DNA of 64,000 nt from positions 3,932,001-3,996,000 of the forward strand of contig NC_019738.1 of NCBI RefSeq assembly GCF_000317515.1, given 5' to 3'. The position numbers and the translations under genes are program-made. The number at the start of each line of letters is the position of its first letter. Position 1 is the first letter of the stretch. This DNA comes from Allocoleopsis franciscana PCC 7113. GTDB taxonomy: Bacteria; Cyanobacteriota; Cyanobacteriia; Cyanobacteriales; Coleofasciculaceae. Shown here one piece after another: positions 57,530-64,000 of this stretch. The notes beneath the pieces are model-generated. The model saw nothing but the letters and a program-made list of their open reading frames with translations, was not told where the DNA came from and did no database searches.

Positions 57530-58226
57530 AAATGGGAGATTCTCAGTTGCAGGACTTCTATCCAATTTTTGAGATACACCCAGGTCAAGCCGAGAAAGAA
57601 ACTGATTTTATCAGTTGTAATATCCTCAATGTGATTCGCTCATGATCGGTAGAATGAAGCACCTTCAACGTACAAACTCAGGGGATGGTTATTCAACCTT
57701 TTCCATCCACCTTGGTGAGTTGTATCCCCCTTAGGGCATAGTTCCTGAAAATCAGATCTGACCGGAACAAAACAATAGTTCCAGCCAAGAAACAGGGGAT
57801 GAACTTAAATCCATCAATTTTAAATGTTGCCTATTTTGACCGATTTCAGTTGTTTTTAGGGAAACATTTAACAGAGAAGAAATAATTTTCCAAGAGGATT
57901 AAAGGGAAATAGGAGAGGTTTTGTTAACTTGAATACTAATTGTTAACTCTAATACTAACTCTTATACAAGAATGCGGATGTATTTCCGGAAAAATTTAAG
58001 CGTGAGACAGCCTAAAAACTAACGTCAGCGTCAGCGAACATTCATGCTGACACAGCTCTAGTAGAACAGCACAGATCTCCTCTTCAGTCCGTAAATTCAG
58101 TTGATTGAGAGCCTTCAGGGTCAGTCGCGACGCACCTGAATCCTGCCATCCCGGCATGGCTCGTCCCTATCGTCTTGTTAACAAAAATCTATACTAAAGA
58201 GAGTAGGCAATTCGTGATAGAAGAAC
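57530..58226. other. Long divergent intergenic region
   Basis: About 700 bp between the TPS-CHAT gene and the next plus-strand gene. AATACTAA occurs near 57935 and 57952 and GTCAGC near 58024; no gene or clear hairpin was found. It should contain the TPS-CHAT promoter. Confidence 0.4.
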
Positions 58227-59564
58227 ATGGTTCGCGATCCCAGAATAATGAAGGCGGTTGAGCAGCTGGGCTACCGCGTTACGGTTGGGGACGTTGCTGC
58301 TCAGGTAGGATTAAATATCAATCTGGCAGAGCAAGGATTACTGGCTCTCGCTTCTGAGGCGGGTGGACATTTACAAGTCGCCGAATCGGGCGAGATTGCT
58401 TACCTATTTCCGAAACACTTTCGTGCCATTCTCCGCAACAAGTTCCTGCGCGTCCGGTTACAAGAATGGTGGCAAAAAATTTGGCGTGTTTTGTTCTATC
58501 TGATTCGGATTTCCTTTGGGGTTATCCTGATTCTTTCCATCGTTCTGATCTTTGTGGCGATCGCTGTTATCCTGATCGCCATCAGTGCTAGTAACAGCGA
58601 TAACGATTCAGGGGGTGGCGATAGCCGTCATTCCAGTGGTGGTGGCATTTTCTTTATGCCTAACTTCTGGCTGTGGTCGGATATGTGGTGGTTCTTCAGT
58701 CCAGGTTATGATCCCTATGATCGACGCCATCGGCGGCAACGGAAATCCTCTCGCTCCTCTTCAGGCAGTGAGATGAGTTTTCTGGAGTCCATCTTCTCGT
58801 TTTTATTTGGGGATGGTAATCCAAATGCCGATTTAGAAGATCGCCGCTGGCAAGAAATCGGTACCGTGATTCGCAACTTTGGCGGTGCTGTCGCAGCGGA
58901 ACAGATCGCCCCCTATCTCGACGATATCCCAGAAGGATACAAGCGTGAATCGGAAGACTATATGCTACCCGTACTCACCCGATTCAATGGGCGTCCTGAA
59001 GTGAGTCCAGATGGGGATATTGTCTATCACTTCCCCGATTTGCAGACAACCGCTTCATCCTGGCAACCGCAGCCTGTACCCCCCTACCTTCAAGAGAAGC
59101 TGTGGCGCTTTAGTCGAGCTAGTAGTGGGCAAAATATGCTGGCAATTGGGCTAGGTGGGGTTAATATCATTGGTGCCTTGATGTTGGGTTCTCTGTTGAG
59201 AGATGGCTTAATCGCTGCCCAAATCGGAGGATTGATTGCCTTCGTCCAGTCCATTTACTGGCTCTTACTGGGTTATGGTATCGGTTTTTTAACCATTCCG
59301 CTGATTCGTTATTTCTGGATTCAGTGGAAAAATAGCCAGGTGGAAGCACGCAATCAAAAACGGCAGCAGCAAGGGGTTATCCTCGGTCAAGCCGATGCTA
59401 CTTTACAGAAGAAAATCGGTTATGCTCAGCAGTTTGCCGCTCAAAATGTGATTAAAAATGAGGACTTAGTTTACACCAGCGAAACAGACTTGCTCGATCA
59501 ACAGCTTGAACGGAAAGACAAAATTGATGCTGAATGGCAGCGACGCTTAGATTCAGGTTCATGA
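58227..59564 (+). CDS. Conserved membrane protein, plant-plastid-like family
   Basis: A 445-aa protein. The N-terminal 80 residues (AVEQLGYRVTVGDVAAQVGLNINLAEQGLLAL) look like a winged-helix or similar helical domain. One membrane segment (LFYLIRISFGVILILSIVLIFVAIAVILIAI) follows, then a Ser/Gly-rich and arginine-rich region, a second copy of the helix motif (TVIRNFGGAVAAEQIAPYLDDI), and two or three membrane segments near residues 300-375. It resembles a plant chloroplast protein family of uncertain function (At5g03900-like, from memory). Role unknown. Confidence 0.7.
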   Translation: MVRDPRIMKAVEQLGYRVTVGDVAAQVGLNINLAEQGLLALASEAGGHLQVAESGEIAYLFPKHFRAILRNKFLRVRLQEWWQKIWRVLFYLIRISFGVILILSIVLIFVAIAVILIAISASNSDNDSGGGDSRHSSGGGIFFMPNFWLWSDMWWFFSPGYDPYDRRHRRQRKSSRSSSGSEMSFLESIFSFLFGDGNPNADLEDRRWQEIGTVIRNFGGAVAAEQIAPYLDDIPEGYKRESEDYMLPVLTRFNGRPEVSPDGDIVYHFPDLQTTASSWQPQPVPPYLQEKLWRFSRASSGQNMLAIGLGGVNIIGALMLGSLLRDGLIAAQIGGLIAFVQSIYWLLLGYGIGFLTIPLIRYFWIQWKNSQVEARNQKRQQQGVILGQADATLQKKIGYAQQFAAQNVIKNEDLVYTSETDLLDQQLERKDKIDAEWQRRLDSGS

Positions 59565-59666
59565 GATTAAGGGACATCCTTCATCCTGCACCCAGTGATT
59601 AAGGATTTACACATTGGTTTGAGCGATCGCCAACCGAACCGTCGCCATCAACTAGCGTTATTTGTT

Positions 59667-60815
59667 CTACTGAAGTTGGGAAAGAATCGCATTGGGGTAA
59701 TAATGAGTCAAAATCTGCTGGTAGTTAACGCCCTGATTGGCTAAATTGCGTGCGCCCCACTGACTCATACCCAAGCCGTGACCATAACCGCGACCACTAA
59801 TTTCAAACTTATCGCCTGTTTGATTCACCACAAAAAGTGTACTTCTCAAGCCCAAGGCGCTGCGTAGATCCGTGCCACTGACACGCCGCGTGCCGCGATC
59901 GCCTTCGACAACCATCGTCACAATGCGTCCTTGGGGCGTCGTGCGCTCTGGAGTCATTGATTTAACATTGCCCACCCCAGAAATTTTGCCACTAAGTTCG
60001 CGGCGAGAAAAGCTTTTTTGCCACTGATAAACCGGTGCTCCCTGGTCATAATCCACCACACCCCGAAGGTAGGGAATGAACGGGCTTTTCCAGATATCTT
60101 CCACATTTTCTGTATGTCCCCCAGATGCCGCATGGAAGGCTGCCAGAATCACTTGACCGTCATAAGTCATCACCTGTCCGGCAGTGGCCTGAACGGCTGT
60201 CTGAGTATTAGGAGATTCGCTCTCTAGCCCTTTGTAAACTTGCCAGGATGTGGTGTCACCCACATCAAAGACATCATTCCCCCCCGTCGCACGCTTATGG
60301 AGGGCATAAGAACGAGCCGCAACAGCTTGCGCCTTTAGGGCTTCTAGAGGCCAACTCGCACTCATTTCAGCACCGAGGACACTGTAGAGATATTGCTCTA
60401 AATCCACAAGATTGACTGCCGTCAGCCCTTTAGCCGTCGGAACCAGTTGGGTACGCCCCCGGTACCAGCGTTTGCCAATCCAAACATAACCATCACCCGT
60501 GGGTTCAATCCACAGCAATGGCGATCGCCACTGAGCCAGAGCGATGCTACCTCCCCCAGCTTGAGCTTTGTAGCCGTTCATCGCCGTTAGTTCCCCAACT
60601 TCCTGACCTGCTGCATCTCGGACAAGCGCCTTCGTTGAACTTCCGACTTGCACCTGAGTGACACCGTCTTCAATGGCGACTCGCAATTCTAGTGCTTGAA
60701 CTGGAGCCACTAACAACATCCAGAATGACAACGAGAGCCACCAGCGACGCCCGCCCAGCAAACCGATGGGCTGGAACACAGACACAACAGAGACGGATAA
60801 ACCTCTAAAGACCAT
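59667..60815 (-). CDS. SpoIID/LytB-domain protein, exported
   Basis: A 382-aa protein. The hydrophobic N-terminus (LSLSFWMLLVAPVQALE) is a signal peptide. The SpoIID/LytB domain shows EMSASWPLEALKAQAVAARSYAL and GYGHGLGMSQWGARNLANQG near the C-terminus. In Bacillus SpoIID is a lytic transglycosylase acting on peptidoglycan; in cyanobacteria the homologues are thought to act on the cell wall, but the role is unproven. Divergent from rnz across 373 bp. Confidence 0.85.
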   Translation of the reverse strand: MVFRGLSVSVVSVFQPIGLLGGRRWWLSLSFWMLLVAPVQALELRVAIEDGVTQVQVGSSTKALVRDAAGQEVGELTAMNGYKAQAGGGSIALAQWRSPLLWIEPTGDGYVWIGKRWYRGRTQLVPTAKGLTAVNLVDLEQYLYSVLGAEMSASWPLEALKAQAVAARSYALHKRATGGNDVFDVGDTTSWQVYKGLESESPNTQTAVQATAGQVMTYDGQVILAAFHAASGGHTENVEDIWKSPFIPYLRGVVDYDQGAPVYQWQKSFSRRELSGKISGVGNVKSMTPERTTPQGRIVTMVVEGDRGTRRVSGTDLRSALGLRSTLFVVNQTGDKFEISGRGYGHGLGMSQWGARNLANQGVNYQQILTHYYPNAILSQLQ

Positions 60816-61188
60816 CTTTAAAACTTCCTCTCGCGATCACTATTCTCGTTTTCAGGATTAAGGGTACTCTCACTCAAGACATAGGGTAGATTGAAGGGTT
60901 CCCAAGGCTTGAGAAAAAATCTCCAATGGATGGGTCTTCGGATTTTGTTGAAAGTCCCCATTTTCTCTGTCCAGAGTCATACTCCTATCGTTATATTTCT
61001 TCGCCTACATTTAGCATATTTACTGATGAGCGCCTACTAAGCAACTGCCATTTCTCTTTTAATCCGCCAGAGGCAATCTGTGTTTCCTATCCCTACTCTG
61101 GTTAACAAAACGATGAGGGACTGGAGCTTGTGTACCATAGGGATAAGATGTAATTCCCTGGATGGGAGTGGGGTAGAAAGCTAAGCCT
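60816..61188. other. Divergent region between SpoIID-like gene and rnz
   Basis: 373 bp; likely promoters on both sides. No gene is supported and no strong repeat is visible. Confidence 0.4.
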
Positions 61189-62148
61189 GTGCAAATTACT
61201 TTTTTAGGAACAAGCTCTGGAGTCCCGACACGTTCGCGGAATGTGTCTAGCGTCGCACTACGTCTACCCCAACGTGCAGAAGTATGGCTGTTTGACTGTG
61301 GCGAAGGGACTCAGCATCAACTGTTACGCAGTGAACTCAAAAGTAGCCAGATTCGGCGTATTTTTGTCACCCACATGCATGGTGACCATATCTATGGCTT
61401 AATGGGGCTTTTGGCAAGCTGTGGTTTGGCTGGCAGTACTGAGCGCATGGATATCTATGGCCCTGCGGATTTAGACGACTACTTGCGAGCTGGGAAACGG
61501 TATTCTCAGACAAATTTCTCCTACCCTGTGCAAATTCATGCCGTACAACCTGGAATCATCTACGAAGATGAAGAATTTATCGTCAGTTGCCGGATGCTCA
61601 AGCATCGGGTTCCAGCTTTCGGCTACCGGGTGGAGGAAAAAGACCGACCAGGGCGCTTTGATGTAAAAAAAGCCACAGCTCTGGGAATTCCTGCCGGTCC
61701 CATCTATGGCCTCCTCAAGCGGGGGGAAACCGTGACTCTGCCCGATGGTCGCCAGATCAACGGTTCCGAGCTGTGTGGAGAGCCTGAAATGGGTCGTAAA
61801 GTGGTTTATTGCACTGACACAGTCTACTGTGACAACGCTGTAGAACTGGCAAAGGATGCGGATGTTTTAATTCATGAAGCGACCTTTGCCCATCAAGACG
61901 CTCAGTTAGCCTTTGAACGCTTGCATTCTACCTCAACAATGGCTGCACAAGTGGCTCATCTGGCTGGGGTCAAGCAGCTCATTATGACTCATTTCAGTCC
62001 CCGTTATGCTCCGGGAAATGCGATCATGTTGGATGACTTACTGGAGGAAGCACGGGCAATTTTCCCCAAAACTAAGTTAGCTTATGATTTCTTGAGCTAT
62101 GATGTGCCTCGGCGTCTCCCCAATGAAATGACCCAGACGAATGCCTAA
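61189..62148 (+). CDS. rnz: Ribonuclease Z
   Basis: Removes the 3' trailer of tRNA precursors; a metallo-beta-lactamase-fold zinc enzyme. The 319-aa protein has the metal motif HMHGDH at residues 62-67 and further ligands in [10 protein letters not shown] and MTHFSPRY, and the N-terminal start [18 protein letters not shown] is diagnostic. It starts at GTG 61189. The long-form tRNase Z domain pair is absent, so this is the usual short form. Confidence 0.94.
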   Translation: MQITFLGTSSGVPTRSRNVSSVALRLPQRAEVWLFDCGEGTQHQLLRSELKSSQIRRIFVTHMHGDHIYGLMGLLASCGLAGSTERMDIYGPADLDDYLRAGKRYSQTNFSYPVQIHAVQPGIIYEDEEFIVSCRMLKHRVPAFGYRVEEKDRPGRFDVKKATALGIPAGPIYGLLKRGETVTLPDGRQINGSELCGEPEMGRKVVYCTDTVYCDNAVELAKDADVLIHEATFAHQDAQLAFERLHSTSTMAAQVAHLAGVKQLIMTHFSPRYAPGNAIMLDDLLEEARAIFPKTKLAYDFLSYDVPRRLPNEMTQTNA

Positions 62149-62238
62149 TTCTGCTCTCAAAAGGCAGAAACATCAATGAACTACCCCGCCTCGTAGTTTG
62201 ATCGATACAAAACCAGCCGAAATCTCAAATCGAAGGCT

Positions 62239-62784
62239 TCAGTTACTGTTGGCTTGGTTTAAGCGATCGCCAATTTCACTGAGACGCCCTTGACCCCTAC
62301 CCGTGCTGCGAGGTATTGGTAATTCGGGTGTCGGATGAGTCGATACATCGTCCTGTAACTCTCCCTCCGGCTGAGCGTGGTTTAAGCGATCGCGAATCTG
62401 ACTCAGGCGTGTCTGAGTACTAACGGGTTCTCGCGGAGCGGGTATTTCTGTATTCGGCCAAGTCGGTAGATCGTTGCAGGGGCAAAGTTCTGGTGGTAGG
62501 CCAATGTTGATCAGGGGTACGGGCATCTCACAACGAACACAAGGTTCTATTTCCCACTTGGGTGTTAACAACTCACCAATGGTTTGGTGGGTGGCTTCTA
62601 GGTAGCAATCACCACTCTCTGGTGAGAGAATTAATTCCCAAATTTTCTCAAATTCCTCACTGTACCGATCGCCTGCAATTACTGATTGCGGGAGCACGGA
62701 TGAGTCACCGTTGTAAATTACAACTTTTTTGCCTAACTGAAACCAATAGGCTAGATAGCGTTTTACTTGTTGTTCAGATGCCAT
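62239..62784 (-). CDS. Putative zinc-binding protein, duplicated C-terminal motif
   Basis: A 181-aa soluble protein of unknown function. Four cysteines, CVRC (82-85) and CPC (about 101-103), in EPCVRCEMPVPL and LPPELCPCNDLP, suggest one zinc site. The C-terminus has two copies of a helical motif (RLSQIRDRLNHA and RLSEIGDRLNQA); both are encoded over HIP1 octamers at 62386-62393 and 62263-62270. The N-terminal half (KRYLAYWFQLGKKVVIYNG) is conserved-looking but unassigned. Minus strand, between rnz and cobU. Confidence 0.6.
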   Translation of the reverse strand: MASEQQVKRYLAYWFQLGKKVVIYNGDSSVLPQSVIAGDRYSEEFEKIWELILSPESGDCYLEATHQTIGELLTPKWEIEPCVRCEMPVPLINIGLPPELCPCNDLPTWPNTEIPAPREPVSTQTRLSQIRDRLNHAQPEGELQDDVSTHPTPELPIPRSTGRGQGRLSEIGDRLNQANSN

Positions 62785-62889
62785 GAATGGTATTGTACGC
62801 TCCGTTTGAGGTCTTGGATCTTGAGAACTTTCTCCAATCCCTAGTTTGTTCTGATACCTTCATGGTAACGACCGAATTGAGTTTTTAAT

Positions 62890-63459
62890 CTACTTTTGGA
62901 GGGGTGATCCCAGGGCACTGAGATTGAGCACATGACCTCCAGTTACTAAGTAGACGGTGTTAGCAATGATACCTATCTTACGGACTAATTCTCCCAGGCG
63001 ATCGCGAAATAATCGACCAATCGGATAAGCCGGCACAACCCCCCAACCGGTCTCCTCTGCTACAAAAATTACATAACCAGTGGTTTGTACCAGACTGTTC
63101 AATAAATCTTGTAACGTTTTTTCCCAATCCGCCTCATCCTGTTCTAATAAATTGGCGACCCAAGTTCCAAGAGAATCAACCAACAGACAGCAACCGCTAT
63201 CCCCATAGTCTCGGATGGTTGCCGCCAACTCCACGGGCACCAACTGAGTTGTCCACTCCACTGGGCGTCGCTGCTGATGCGTTTCGATCCGAGTAAGCCA
63301 TTCTACATCATCAGGATTAGCGATCGCAGTTGCCACATAAATCACCGATTGAGCAGTTTGTCTTGCCAAGTCTTCTGCCCACTCACTTTTCCCAGACCGC
63401 GCTGGCCCTGTGACTAAGATGATTTGAGAGGTATAAATTGTCATATCCAGTTTGTTCAA
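62890..63459 (-). CDS. cobU: Adenosylcobinamide kinase / adenosylcobinamide-phosphate guanylyltransferase
   Basis: Phosphorylates adenosylcobinamide and attaches GMP in cobalamin (or pseudocobalamin) nucleotide-loop assembly; cytoplasmic. The 189-aa protein has the P-loop GPARSGKS (18-25), YVATA, the guanylylated His region RIETHQQRRP (about 57-66), and EETGWGVVPAYPIGRLFRD near residue 140. An alternative start at M6 would drop five residues. No other cob gene is nearby. It lies divergent from the partial gene at the right edge. Confidence 0.9.
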   Translation of the reverse strand: MNKLDMTIYTSQIILVTGPARSGKSEWAEDLARQTAQSVIYVATAIANPDDVEWLTRIETHQQRRPVEWTTQLVPVELAATIRDYGDSGCCLLVDSLGTWVANLLEQDEADWEKTLQDLLNSLVQTTGYVIFVAEETGWGVVPAYPIGRLFRDRLGELVRKIGIIANTVYLVTGGHVLNLSALGSPLQK

Positions 63460-63671
63460 TGGCTTCGTTGAGCGTCTTGTTGTTCATTCACAATGGGAAA
63501 TGGGTGGCAGCGTAAACCTTGCCCTCTCCCCTTGACAGGTTTAATGCAGTTAAAATGACCTCAAAATGAAAAAATTGCAACTCTCAAGATTCATTGGTGC
63601 GTTAGCCTCAAGCCAGGGGGCTATGCTGAGATTAAGGAGTTGGTGATTTGAACACAGTGGTAAGAAGAACC

Positions 63672-64000
63672 ATGAAACCAGAACTGCAACGGATCGAGAC
63701 AGCTTTAAATCAATTGATGCCAGCCCGACCGAGTGACAGCCAGAAGAGATCTGCTACTGTGGGACACCCAACCGATCACCTTGGAGAAGGGAATGAGCGC
63801 GATCAAGACAAGCGTGACCCTTCATTCTCAGTGTCTGTACAGCCTTTCCCGGCCCGCAAGAACTCCATTAAGACGCCAACGCTACCCAAACTGAAACCCG
63901 CTAAAATCAGTGAGCATCGTCACGCGGCTAACCCCGCCTTGGCAATGACGTTGCTCAATGAGATTCAAGATATTGTCGCTCATTGGCAAACCGAACTGCA
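63672..64000 (+). CDS. Partial conserved cyanobacterial protein (cut by window end)
   Basis: An open frame starting at ATG 63672 runs to the window edge without a stop (109 codons). The N-terminus begins MKPELQRIETALNQLM, followed by a low-complexity Lys/Asp/Pro-rich linker, and then NPALAMTLLNEIQDIVAHW, which I recall as part of a conserved cyanobacterial family. Its C-terminus lies beyond the window, so function and length are unknown. It is divergent from cobU. Confidence 0.6.
   Translation, partial: MKPELQRIETALNQLMPARPSDSQKRSATVGHPTDHLGEGNERDQDKRDPSFSVSVQPFPARKNSIKTPTLPKLKPAKISEHRHAANPALAMTLLNEIQDIVAHWQTEL

Noticed and set aside
1-64000. tRNA or rRNA genes
   Set aside because: No T-loop (GGTTCRA) within a plausible cloverleaf and no rRNA sequence was seen on reading both strands; short ones may have been missed.

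Overview
The window looks like chromosomal DNA of a filamentous cyanobacterium, probably of the Coleofasciculus/Microcoleus/Allocoleopsis kind; the genus is an inference. The reasons are the frequent HIP1 octamer GCGATCGC, intergenic heptanucleotide tandem repeats, many Uma2-family genes, cyanobacteria-restricted families (DUF3370, DUF928, DUF1400, the low-complexity-tail membrane protein beside infB), a metacaspase homologue, and a rimP-nusA-ylxR-infB cluster in cyanobacterial form. I see no rRNA, tRNA or CRISPR array.

Left part (1-9.8 kb): mnmA and sat, a Tat-exported metacaspase homologue whose His/Cys dyad reads Tyr/Ser, a WbuC-like cupin, then an intact 1686-bp insertion sequence with 18-bp inverted ends and a 6-bp target duplication. 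Its right end lies 53 bp before the start codon of ppk2. A Uma2-family gene follows.

Middle-left (9.8-28.4 kb): a region of exported TPR-CHAT caspase-like proteases. It holds one intact 1596-aa protein, one intact 869-aa protein, and a roughly 1620-codon relative that keeps one frame but carries two nonsense codons and a 157-175-bp inverted-repeat element in its signal-peptide region. A short decayed CHAT fragment lies at about 15.3 kb. Between them are a peroxiredoxin-like protein without active-site cysteines, an SLH-DUF3370 envelope protein, a glutamine amidotransferase and two more Uma2 genes.

Middle (28.4-41.5 kb): ilvD, an SRPBCC protein, an ACT-domain malic enzyme, an AAA/STAND-like ATPase divergent from a PacL-type P-type ATPase, an unknown protein with faint kinase-like motifs, an SDH-family Clp-fold protease, an exported peptidoglycan-binding protein and a 510-aa membrane protein.

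Right (41.6-48.8 kb): the transcription/translation cluster rimP, nusA, ylxR, infB, followed by a membrane protein and a small conserved protein.

Far right (48.8-64 kb): a minus-strand block reading, in transcription order, TPS-type filamentous-haemagglutinin protein with a C-terminal CHAT protease domain, CHASE2-adenylate cyclase, DUF928 protein, DUF1400 protein. This is the best candidate for an undescribed system: an extracellular-sensing cyclase next to a secreted caspase-fold protease and two exported accessory proteins. After it come a conserved membrane protein, a SpoIID/LytB protein, RNase Z, a putative zinc-binding protein, cobU and the start of a further gene cut by the window edge.
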